From positions 657-6,841 of the forward strand of contig DLXZ01000265.1 of the NCBI GenBank assembly GCA_003448675.1: a DNA stretch of 6,185 nucleotides, given 5' to 3'. How positions within the stretch are numbered: the first letter of the stretch is position 1; each line of letters starts with the position of its first letter. Position numbers and translations under genes: made by a program. The stretch comes from Porticoccaceae bacterium. GTDB lineage: Bacteria > Pseudomonadota > Gammaproteobacteria > Pseudomonadales > Porticoccaceae. Under the pieces are notes generated by a model. It ran no database searches, was not told where the DNA came from, and saw only the letters and a list, made by a program, of their open reading frames with translations. Below are positions 1 through 6,185 of this stretch, piece by piece.

Positions 1-555
1 TGTCTGGAAGAAGGGGTGGCGGAACCCCGTTGTTTGCTGTATTTCTTTGAACGCCCGCCCCAGCAGGTCGGCATTGCACTTCAGGTTTGTGATTATCGCT
101 TACCCCAGAACCCCCGATTGGCGGGCATCAAACATCTGAATCGTCTTGACCAGGTGCTGGCCGCGGTGGAGCTTGCTGATGAGAAAGAAGGCTTGCTGCT
201 GGATAGTAGTGGTAATGTGATTGAGGCACTGAGCAGCAATATTTTCTTGTACTGCCATGGCCAATGGTTAAGCCCTCAATTGAACAACGCCGGGGTTGCC
301 GGCGTCATGCGCGCCCTGCTGCTGGAACGGGTGTTGCCCTTGCTGGGGAAGGCTGTGCAATGCCGCGATGTAACGCTGGTCGAACTGGCGGCTGCCGATG
401 AGATATTTATCTGTAATGCTGTCAGGGGCATTATCCCCGTTGAGAGCATATCCGGAGAGCTCCAGTGGTCGCCCAGAGGAGGGGCGGCTTTGTGTGACAA
501 TAGTCGCGATCTGCAAATTGAACTTAACAGGCTCTACCCGTGTTTCGCCGTTTAA
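1..555 (+). CDS. pabC: Aminodeoxychorismate lyase (PabC), 3' part, cut by the window start
   Basis: This is the C-terminal 184 residues of a fold-type IV PLP enzyme; the reading frame is open from the first base, so roughly the first 90 residues lie upstream. The family converts 4-amino-4-deoxychorismate to p-aminobenzoate and pyruvate for folate synthesis, in the cytoplasm. Visible marks, numbered within the fragment: AGIKHLNRLDQVL (41-53), whose Lys44 is the expected PLP Schiff-base lysine; VIEALSSNIF (73-82), whose Glu75 should contact the pyridine nitrogen; AGVAGVMR (97-104); and ADEIFICNAVRGIIPV (132-147), a typical PabC C-terminal block. The GTG at position 16 is not a start, because homology runs through it. 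The last 16 bases overlap mltG, and the order pabC-mltG-tmk-holB supports PabC over a branched-chain or D-amino-acid aminotransferase of the same fold. Confidence 0.93.
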   Translation, partial: CLEEGVAEPRCLLYFFERPPQQVGIALQVCDYRLPQNPRLAGIKHLNRLDQVLAAVELADEKEGLLLDSSGNVIEALSSNIFLYCHGQWLSPQLNNAGVAGVMRALLLERVLPLLGKAVQCRDVTLVELAAADEIFICNAVRGIIPVESISGELQWSPRGGAALCDNSRDLQIELNRLYPCFAV

Positions 556-1568
556 TCATCATTGGGGCTTTTCTGTTTTTGGCTTTGGCGGCCGGTGGCT
601 GGTGGTGGCTGGGTGGAATCATGGGTAAACCGCTGAGTATCAAAGGCGAAGCCTATGAACTGGTGGTTCCCCCTGGTTGGGGGATCAATTCATTGGCCAG
701 TACTCTGGTGGAAGAAGGCTTGCTCAGCTCTGCCATACCCTTGAGAATTTATGCGCGGATCAACCGGGTTGGTGTTATCCAGGCTGGTGAATATCGCCTG
801 GCCCAAGGCGAAACGCCTAGCAGTATGCTGAAGAAGCTCGGTGCCGGCGACGTGCAGCGCTATAGCATTACCTTTCCCGAGGCGCTAACGCTTAGCCAGT
901 GGCGGGACATCCTGGCCGAAACCAGTAAACTGAAACAGAGTCTGGCAGGGCGCAATGCGGCTGATATTGCGCGTCAATTGGGTCTTGCCACTGACAACCC
1001 CGAAGGCTGGTTCGCGCCGGATACTTATTCCTACACGGCTGGTGATACCGACCTGTCCATCCTCAGGCGGGCTTTTGATGCGCGCAGAGCCGAGCTCGCT
1101 CGCTTGTGGGAGCAGCGCGAAAAAAACCTGCCTTTGGCTGATCCCTACGAAGCTCTGATACTGGCTTCAATTGTTGACAGGGAGACAGGTCTTGGCACGG
1201 AGAGAGCGCGGATTGCCGGGGTGTTTGTCGCGCGTTTGCGTAAGAATATGCTACTGCAAACCGATCCCAGCGTGATTTATGGCCTGGGTAAATCCTTTAA
1301 CGGTAATCTGACACGTCGTCATCTGCGTCAGGATACGCCATACAATACCTACACGCGTGCGGGCTTGCCGCCCACGCCTATCGCCAACCCTGGCGTAGCT
1401 GCTCTGGAAGCAGCCTTGCATCCGGAATCGGGCAATGCACTTTATTTTGTCGGCAAGGGCGATGGCAGCCATTATTTTTCCGCCACACTTGAAGAGCACA
1501 ATCGAGCTGTGCGCAAATACCAGATTGAGCAGCGAAAAAAAACTTATCGCTCCAGCCCCAAGGGTTGA
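540..1568 (+). CDS. mltG: Endolytic murein transglycosylase MltG (YceG family)
   Basis: A 342-residue protein, close to the E. coli MltG length of about 340. The family cleaves nascent glycan strands at the inner membrane and is thought to set glycan chain length. Residues 5-27 form one hydrophobic segment after an RR pair, giving an inner-membrane anchor with the bulk in the periplasm. A LysM-like region follows (about 38-90), then EGWFAPDTYSYTAG (155-168) and the catalytic block ILASIVDRETG (207-217). Glu215 aligns with the catalytic Glu218 of E. coli; the nearby E. coli Glu216 is Asp213 here. LQTDPSVIYGLG (239-250) and YNTYTRAGLPPTPIANPG (268-285) are also conserved. The GTG start at 540 is the first possible one after an in-frame stop at 525-527 and is preceded by AGG (529-531). 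The next Met, residue 28, would lose the membrane anchor. The 16-base overlap with pabC suggests translational coupling. The tail is strongly basic. Confidence 0.95.
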   Translation: MFRRLIIIGAFLFLALAAGGWWWLGGIMGKPLSIKGEAYELVVPPGWGINSLASTLVEEGLLSSAIPLRIYARINRVGVIQAGEYRLAQGETPSSMLKKLGAGDVQRYSITFPEALTLSQWRDILAETSKLKQSLAGRNAADIARQLGLATDNPEGWFAPDTYSYTAGDTDLSILRRAFDARRAELARLWEQREKNLPLADPYEALILASIVDRETGLGTERARIAGVFVARLRKNMLLQTDPSVIYGLGKSFNGNLTRRHLRQDTPYNTYTRAGLPPTPIANPGVAALEAALHPESGNALYFVGKGDGSHYFSATLEEHNRAVRKYQIEQRKKTYRSSPKG

Positions 1569-1606
1569 GGGCAGGAATAGTGAATGCTGTAGCGAGCGGT
1601 GGTGGG

Positions 1607-1611
1607 AAAGG
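1607..1611 (+). promoter_or_regulatory. Ribosome binding site deciding the tmk start
   Basis: AAAGG lies five bases upstream of ATG 1617. It supports that ATG over the in-frame GTG at 1599, which would add six residues (MVGKAD) that thymidylate kinases do not usually carry before the beta-1 strand. Confidence 0.6.
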
Positions 1612-1616
1612 CTGAT

Positions 1617-2240
1617 ATGTTGGGAAAGTTTATTACCTTGGAGGGTACCGAGGGAGTTGGTAAAAGCACCTGTATAGCGGTCATTGAAGACTGGCTAAAA
1701 GGACGCGGGGTCCAGTTTGTCAGCACCCGGGAGCCAGGCGGCACGAGCCTGGGAGAGGAATTGCGCGAACTGCTTTTGGCCCATCGAGCGATAGACATGG
1801 CGCCTTTAACCGAGTTGTTACTGGTTTTCGCCGCTCGCGCCCAACATCTGGCGGAAAAAATCAGGCCGACTCTGGCCAGCGGCGCCTGGGTGTTGTGTGA
1901 TCGCTTTACCGATGCCACTTTTGCCTATCAGGGTGCTGGTAGGGGTTTGGACGAGGGCAGCATTTTGACACTTGCCAAACTTGTTCACGATGACCTCGCA
2001 CCGGATTTAACCATTCTTTTAGATGTCGACCCTGAGGTTGGTTTAAAGCGGGCAGGGCGAAGAGGCGGTTTAGATCGTTTTGAGCGGGAGGATCTAGCCT
2101 TTTTCGAGCGCGTGCGCGAGGGTTACCATTGTCGAATGAAAGACGATCAGACTCGTTTCTCCCTGGTCAATGCCGGCGAGTCCCCCGCTTCGGTTGCCGA
2201 AACAATAAAACGGGTGCTAGATACCCGCTTTCCAGGGTAA
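1617..2240 (+). CDS. tmk: Thymidylate kinase (dTMP kinase)
   Basis: A 207-residue cytoplasmic enzyme (E. coli Tmk is 213) that phosphorylates dTMP to dTDP with ATP, the committed step to dTTP from both the de novo and salvage routes. Visible motifs: the P-loop EGTEGVGKST (9-18); TREPGGTSLGEELR (37-50), which carries the TREPGG signature of the dTMP site; the DR motif in CDRFTDATFAYQGAGRGLD (94-112); LTILLDVDPEVGLKRA (131-146); and a lid region with arginines, RAGRRGGLDRFERE (145-158). Basic residues in the lid and none in the variable P-loop positions fit the bacterial type II arrangement of E. coli Tmk. The ATG start is chosen for its ribosome binding site and because the hydrophobic beta-1 strand follows at once. 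holB begins 6 bases after the stop, so the two are almost certainly cotranscribed. Confidence 0.96.
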   Translation: MLGKFITLEGTEGVGKSTCIAVIEDWLKGRGVQFVSTREPGGTSLGEELRELLLAHRAIDMAPLTELLLVFAARAQHLAEKIRPTLASGAWVLCDRFTDATFAYQGAGRGLDEGSILTLAKLVHDDLAPDLTILLDVDPEVGLKRAGRRGGLDRFEREDLAFFERVREGYHCRMKDDQTRFSLVNAGESPASVAETIKRVLDTRFPG

Positions 2241-2246
2241 GCACCC

Positions 2247-3215
2247 GTGAATAACAGCGATAACGTCCGAAAGCCCGCTCTGATACCCTATCCCTGGCAG
2301 GAAACCCAGTGGCGGCGAGTGGAGCGACTGATTTATGCCGATAAATTACCCCATGCCATGCTCTTCAGTGGCGTTGACGAGACGGGAAAGCTGGATTTTG
2401 CCCTGGCGCTCGCTGCTCGACTGCTCTGCCTGGAGCCCCGGGGTGGGCATGCATGCGGCGATTGTAAGGGGTGCAAGCTATTCGAGGCCGGCTCCCACCC
2501 AGATCTCCTGATGGTAGAACCGGCGGCGACAGGCAAGGCGATTTCCGTCGATACGATCAGGGAACTCATCACCTTCGCCACCAAAACAGCCATGCTCAAT
2601 GGCTGGCGAATCGTCATAGTCAACCCTGCCGAAGCCATGACCCAGAGCGCGGCCAATGCCTTGCTCAAGATCCTGGAAGAGCCGGGTGGGGCGACGCTGA
2701 TTATGATGGTGCATCATCAAAAAGGTGAACTGCTGGCGACCATTCGCAGTCGCTGTCAGACAATGTTGTTTCCAGTACCGTCGCGCACTCAGGTTGACTC
2801 CTGGTTACAGGGCAATGCGGGTGGCGAACAAATCGACAGGCTGCTTGAGCTTGCCGCTGGTCGCCCCCTCGCGGCCTTGCGCATTGCACAGACCGGCATG
2901 GGGGAAGAGCTGCAATTGCTAGAGCAGGTAATGGATAGTATTGTTTGTAACCGCACTACACCCGTACAGGCCGCTGAAGCCTTGAAAGCGCTGACGCCAT
3001 TGGATTTTGTTGAGTACCTGCTGGCCTGGCAGTTGCGAGATATTCGTGGCAAGGTCGAGGCGGGCAAACCGCCAGAGCGGAGCCTTTTCCAGTTTCTGGA
3101 TCAGCTGCTGGCGGCAAAACGCCTGGCGATGAGCAAGGCCAACCCCAACCCTCAGTTATTCATGGAAGAATTGTTGATGGGTTGGCAGCACGCGAGGTCT
3201 ATTGTCAGCGCCTGA
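2247..3215 (+). CDS. holB: DNA polymerase III subunit delta' (clamp loader)
   Basis: A 322-residue AAA+-type protein, near the usual 330 or so. Delta' is the rigid stator of the clamp loader that places the beta clamp on primed DNA. Four cysteines, Cys61, Cys70, Cys73 and Cys76 (CGDCKGC at 70-76), form the zinc-binding site of the clamp-loader family. The P-loop position reads GVDETGKL (42-49): GxxxxGK is kept but Ser/Thr is replaced by Leu, in line with a subunit that does not hydrolyse ATP. AANALLKILEEPGG (135-148) and the SRC motif in IRSRC (166-170), source of the trans-acting arginine finger, are clear. A helical collar domain follows from about 200 to the end. The start is GTG at 2247 with AGGG (2234-2237) nine bases upstream; the N-terminal ten or so residues before IPYPWQ are not conserved, and the next Met (residue 38) is too far in. 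The Cys cluster could suggest DnaX, but the length and degenerate P-loop exclude it. Confidence 0.94.
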   Translation: MNNSDNVRKPALIPYPWQETQWRRVERLIYADKLPHAMLFSGVDETGKLDFALALAARLLCLEPRGGHACGDCKGCKLFEAGSHPDLLMVEPAATGKAISVDTIRELITFATKTAMLNGWRIVIVNPAEAMTQSAANALLKILEEPGGATLIMMVHHQKGELLATIRSRCQTMLFPVPSRTQVDSWLQGNAGGEQIDRLLELAAGRPLAALRIAQTGMGEELQLLEQVMDSIVCNRTTPVQAAEALKALTPLDFVEYLLAWQLRDIRGKVEAGKPPERSLFQFLDQLLAAKRLAMSKANPNPQLFMEELLMGWQHARSIVSA

Positions 3216-3228
3216 TGTGGGGTAAAAT
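3202..3228 (+). promoter_or_regulatory. Possible weak sigma70-type promoter for pilZ
   Basis: TTGTCA (3202-3207, 5 of 6 matches to the -35 consensus) and TAAAAT (3223-3228, 5 of 6 to the -10) are separated by 15 bases, which is short of the ideal 17. The pair straddles the end of holB and would start a transcript with a leader of about 40 bases before pilZ. It could be chance; pilZ may simply be read through from holB. Confidence 0.28.
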
Positions 3229-3274
3229 CCCGCGGTAGTGAACAAGAGCGCTAATTAAAGGGACTGTCTTATAA

Positions 3275-3631
3275 ATGAAAAATGGCAGTGGTGGCATTCG
3301 AAGTGGGATTCTCAATCTTGCATTGCTTGATGTGGAAGAACTGTACGCTTGTTACATGCCGTTTCTAAAAAGAGGTGGGCTGTTTATCCCCACGCGCAAG
3401 GAATTCAAATTGGGGGATGACGTGTTCGTCTTGCTGGAACTGGTGGATGAGACGGATAAAATTCCGCTGGCTGGAAAAATTGTCTGGGTAAATCCGGTCG
3501 CGGTGTCCAGGAACCGGAAGCAGGGTGTCGGCATCGAATTCACCGAGGAAGTGAGCGAAACTCTGGTGCCCAAGATCGAGACTCTGTTGGCTGGTTTGCT
3601 TTCTAGTGATCGGCCGACCAATACTTTGTAA
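3275..3631 (+). CDS. pilZ: Type IV pilus assembly protein PilZ (PilZ domain)
   Basis: A 118-residue single-domain protein, the same length I recall for P. aeruginosa PilZ (PA2960). In that family PilZ is needed for type IV pilus assembly and twitching and, in Xanthomonas, bridges the FimX receptor and the PilB ATPase. Visible marks: GILNLALLD (11-19); LYACYMPFLKRGGLFIPT (23-40), which is close to the orthologue; FKLGDDVFVLLELVDETDKIPLAGKIVWVNP (44-74); GVGIEF (84-89); and the terminal SDRPTNTL (111-118), nearly the SDRPTHTM of the orthologue. The RxxxR segment and the D/NxSxxG loop that bind c-di-GMP in canonical PilZ domains are absent, as expected for this subgroup. ATG at 3275 has AAAGGGA (3257-3263) 11 bases upstream, a rather long spacer. 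The position directly downstream of holB is the same as in Pseudomonas. Other type IV pilus genes are not in the window. Confidence 0.94.
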   Translation: MKNGSGGIRSGILNLALLDVEELYACYMPFLKRGGLFIPTRKEFKLGDDVFVLLELVDETDKIPLAGKIVWVNPVAVSRNRKQGVGIEFTEEVSETLVPKIETLLAGLLSSDRPTNTL

Positions 3632-3651
3632 GGCGGTATCCTAATCTCTTT

Positions 3652-3667
3652 AAGCTGTGGGCTTTTT
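3652..3667 (+). terminator. Weak hairpin with T-run after pilZ, possible terminator
   Basis: AAGCT-GTG-GGCTT, a 5-bp stem that counts one U-G wobble, is followed at once by three Ts. It lies about 20 bases after the pilZ stop. The stem is short and AT-rich, so it is at best a weak terminator. Confidence 0.2.
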
Positions 3668-3693
3668 AAGCTCTCTTGTTTGCTTTATATCCA

Positions 3694-3725
3694 GTCTTTA
3701 CTCGCCTAGTAGCGGTAATAAAGAC
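3694..3725. repeat. 7-bp perfect inverted repeat in the pilZ-ycfH gap
   Basis: GTCTTTA (3694-3700) pairs exactly with TAAAGAC (3719-3725), 18 bases apart. Inside the spacer CGC (3703-3705) can pair with GCG (3712-3714) to close a 6-base loop, giving a two-part hairpin. There is no T-run on either strand next to it, so it does not look like an intrinsic terminator. It could be a protein-binding palindrome, an RNA processing hairpin in a pilZ-ycfH transcript, or chance. The rest of the 155-base gap (3632-3786) holds no open frame of note and no convincing promoter. Confidence 0.4.
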
Positions 3726-3786
3726 CAGTTTGTCACCTATGTTTGCCCACTAATGACTGCCCAAATCCCTTAAATCGAGTTTCCTC

Positions 3787-4572
3787 GTGCTGCTTACCGA
3801 TTCCCACTGTCACCTCGATCATCTTGATTTATCCCGGTTCAATAACTCCCTCGCGGCTTTGATGCGTCACTGCCGGGAACAGGGTGTCGGTCGCCTTCTT
3901 TCCGTGGCGACGGATTTGAAATCCGCCCAGTGTCTTGATGATCTCCTGGGTGGCGGCGTCGATGGCGTCTACACCTCAGTGGGAGTGCACCCATTACAAC
4001 CCGTGGCGGTGCCCCTGCCCAGTCACGATGATCTGGTGGAGGTCGCGCAACGGGATCATGTTGTTGCCATTGGCGAGACTGGTCTCGATTGCCACTACGG
4101 GGAAGATAATCGGGAGTGGCAGCGGCAGAGCTTTGTTATTCACGCACAGGTTGCTAGTACCTGCGGAAAGCCCCTGATAGTGCATACCCGCGAGGCGCAG
4201 AATGAAACCCTCGCGGTGTTACGGGATTATGTCGATCCGGAATTTGCTGGCGTACTCCATTGTTTTACAGAAAGCTGGGAGATGGCCAGGGCGGCATTGG
4301 ACTTCAATTTCTATATTTCGATATCCGGGATCGCAACGTTTAGAAACGCAGGGTCCCTGCGTGAAACCGTGAAGAAAATTCCCCTGGATCGCCTGCTGAT
4401 AGAGACTGACGCGCCCTGGTTGGCGCCGGTGCCTTATCGAGGGAAAAAGAACCACCCGGAGTTTCTACCGGCCGTGGCCCAGTGTGTGGCGGAATTGAAG
4501 AACATCTCCGTGGAGCAACTGGCGGAGACTACCAATGCAAATTTTGATCGTTTGTTTAAGATAGGCGGGTGA
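3787..4572 (+). CDS. ycfH: TatD-family metal-dependent hydrolase (YcfH type)
   Basis: A 261-residue TIM-barrel metallohydrolase (E. coli YcfH is about 265). TatD relatives are metal-dependent nucleases, often 3'-5' exonucleases; the substrate of the YcfH branch is less well settled. The expected metal ligands are all visible: HCH (His7, His9) in DSHCHLDHLD, Glu97 in IGETGLD (95-101), His133 in IVHTREA, His158 in LHCFTE and Asp208 in IETDAPWLAPVPYRGK (205-220). The start is GTG at 3787: the next-but-one codons give LTDSHCHLD, which lines up with the N-terminus of YcfH, and an in-frame stop at 3754-3756 leaves no better upstream start. The ribosome binding site is poor (GAG at 3777-3779). Its place downstream of holB matches the conserved tmk-holB-ycfH order, here with pilZ between, and favours the YcfH branch over TatD proper. 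Confidence 0.92.
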   Translation: MLLTDSHCHLDHLDLSRFNNSLAALMRHCREQGVGRLLSVATDLKSAQCLDDLLGGGVDGVYTSVGVHPLQPVAVPLPSHDDLVEVAQRDHVVAIGETGLDCHYGEDNREWQRQSFVIHAQVASTCGKPLIVHTREAQNETLAVLRDYVDPEFAGVLHCFTESWEMARAALDFNFYISISGIATFRNAGSLRETVKKIPLDRLLIETDAPWLAPVPYRGKKNHPEFLPAVAQCVAELKNISVEQLAETTNANFDRLFKIGG

Positions 4573-4602
4573 GTCACCACCAAACCCGGTAAATCGCTAA
4601 AC

Positions 4603-4606
4603 AGGA
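4603..4606 (+). promoter_or_regulatory. Ribosome binding site supporting a TTG start
   Basis: AGGA ends 7 bases before TTG 4614, with an AAAGG (4607-4611) directly adjoining. The alternative in-frame ATG at 4635 has no purine-rich stretch ahead of it, so TTG is preferred, although removal of seven residues would not harm any known motif. Confidence 0.5.
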
Positions 4607-4613
4607 AAAGGCC

Positions 4614-5234
4614 TTGGAACAACAGCTCGTCATCATGCTGGAAATGCAGGACGCCATGAACACCCGTGTTCATTCACGGTGGCGTGAGCAGAATTTTGAA
4701 TGGTACCGGGCCATCTGGGTGGAATGCGCTGAGTTGCTCGATCACTACGGCTGGAAATGGTGGAAGAAACAGGAACCCGAGCTGGATCAGGTGAAACTGG
4801 AATTGGTGGATATCTGGCACTTTGGTATGAGCGATCTGCTCGGTGGTGACGGTGACTACCAGGCTCTAGCGAGTCGGCTGGCGCCGGCGCTCACGCGATT
4901 TCCCGCTGCCGGTGATTTTCGCCGTAACCTGGAAGTTTTTGCCTCGGATACCCTGCAACACCAGCGTTTTGATCCGCGCAAGTTTGCTTCCCTGCTAAGC
5001 GATGTGGGCTTATCCTTTGACGAGTTGTATAGCCAGTATATCGGTAAAAATGTGCTGAATTTCTTCCGCCAGGATCACGGCTACCAGGATGGTACTTACC
5101 GCAAAACCTGGGCCGGACGGGAAGACAATGAGCACCTTGCCGAGTTGGTAGTCGCCCTTGATCCGGCCCGGCCCGAGTTCAAGGATCTGCTTTATGCCGC
5201 GCTGGCGGAGCGTTACCAGGGCCTGAGCGCCTGA
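4614..5234 (+). CDS. All-alpha (dimeric-type) dUTP diphosphatase, dUTPase_2 family
   Basis: A 206-residue cytoplasmic protein of the MazG-like all-alpha NTP pyrophosphatase fold, matching the dUTPase_2 family (as in Campylobacter and trypanosomatid dimeric dUTPases). It should hydrolyse dUTP, and perhaps dUDP, to dUMP, keeping uracil out of DNA and feeding thymidylate synthesis. The metal-binding ExxE...ExxD pattern is visible as Glu37 and Glu40 in WVECAELLDHYGWKWWK (35-51) and Glu63 and Asp66 in LELVDIWHF (62-70). The C-terminal family signature is strong: YIGKNVLNFFRQDHGYQDGT (142-161) followed by a Tyr-Lys-Trp run and GREDNEHL (168-175). It bears no resemblance to the trimeric all-beta Dut. 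It follows ycfH after 41 bases with no visible promoter, so cotranscription is likely. The TTG start is unusual but has the better ribosome binding site. Specificity (dUTP against dCTP or other dNTPs) cannot be read from the sequence. Confidence 0.88.
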   Translation: MEQQLVIMLEMQDAMNTRVHSRWREQNFEWYRAIWVECAELLDHYGWKWWKKQEPELDQVKLELVDIWHFGMSDLLGGDGDYQALASRLAPALTRFPAAGDFRRNLEVFASDTLQHQRFDPRKFASLLSDVGLSFDELYSQYIGKNVLNFFRQDHGYQDGTYRKTWAGREDNEHLAELVVALDPARPEFKDLLYAALAERYQGLSA

Positions 5235-5240
5235 GTTTTT
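5217..5240 (+). terminator. Candidate intrinsic terminator overlapping the dUTPase stop codon
   Basis: CAGGGC (5217-5222) pairs with GC (5227-5228) and CCTG (5230-5233), with one bulged G and a CTGA loop. Two bases later comes TTTTT (5236-5240), and another T-run lies at 5244-5248. The stem spans the end of the reading frame, including the stop codon. Position and T-runs are right; the bulge and shortness keep this moderate. Confidence 0.42.
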
Positions 5241-5325
5241 AGGTTTTTGTTGCCTTCGGGTTTGGCCTGGTCGATCTTCTTTTGGGAGAGCCGCAAGGTC
5301 AAAAATGTCTGGATACCCGGACCGG

Positions 5326-6185
<860 letters not shown>

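Noticed and set aside
1599..1616. GTG at 1599 as the tmk start
   Set aside because: ATG 1617 has a better-placed ribosome binding site and gives the usual N-terminus just before the beta-1 strand.
1544..1918. Minus-strand open frame of 124 codons across the mltG-tmk junction
   Set aside because: It is opposite the tmk P-loop and DR-motif region, and the translation is Ser/Arg-rich without any domain.
3649..3672. Direct repeat TTTAAGCT at 3649-3656 and 3665-3672
   Set aside because: Two 8-base AT-rich copies 16 bases apart, only in this gap, are well within chance; no third copy was seen.
3730..3756. TTGTCA (3730-3735) as a -35 box for ycfH
   Set aside because: No acceptable -10 box lies 15-19 bases downstream; TAATGA at 3751 matches poorly.
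5251..5262. CCTTCGGG hairpin in the mdh leader gap
   Set aside because: It is a UUCG-type tetraloop with only two Watson-Crick pairs and one wobble; too short to call a structure.

Overview
The window is an ordinary, gene-dense piece of a gammaproteobacterial chromosome, with every gene on the plus strand. It reads, in order: the 3' part of pabC, then mltG, tmk, holB, pilZ, a TatD-family hydrolase of the ycfH type, an all-alpha (dimeric-type) dUTPase, and the first 264 codons of a type-2 malate dehydrogenase. The order pabC-mltG-tmk-holB-(pilZ)-ycfH is the classic gammaproteobacterial block that usually lies downstream of the fatty-acid genes acpP-fabF. Three features point towards a Pseudomonas/Cellvibrio-like or marine gammaproteobacterium rather than an enteric: pilZ just after holB, the type-2 (not enteric-type) mdh, and the all-alpha dUTPase. 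The genus cannot be fixed from the sequence alone.

Layout. Positions 1-3215 form a tight run of four genes. mltG starts inside the end of pabC (16-base overlap), tmk follows after 48 bases, and holB follows after 6 bases, so one transcript with translational coupling is likely. A 59-base gap with a possible weak promoter leads to pilZ (3275-3631). A 155-base gap holding a 7-bp inverted repeat precedes ycfH (3787-4572). The dUTPase gene (4614-5234) follows after 41 bases and ends in a candidate intrinsic terminator. The 157-base gap before mdh holds a consensus -10 box and an inverted repeat that encloses the likely -35 box, so mdh is probably an independently controlled unit.

How the genes relate. 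PabC makes p-aminobenzoate for folate, which thymidylate synthase needs. The dUTPase supplies dUMP, the precursor of dTMP, and Tmk phosphorylates dTMP. HolB (delta' of the clamp loader) serves the replisome that consumes the dTTP. MltG cleaves nascent peptidoglycan at the inner membrane, PilZ works in type IV pilus assembly, and Mdh is a central-carbon enzyme unrelated to the rest. Grouping these into a folate/dTTP/replication theme is inference.

Start codons are unusual as a set: of the seven starts visible, four are GTG, one is TTG and only two are ATG. I saw no mobile element, CRISPR array, tRNA, rRNA or phage gene, and nothing that amounts to an undescribed system. The observations worth checking are regulatory (mdh promoter, pilZ-ycfH gap) and the dUTPase type.
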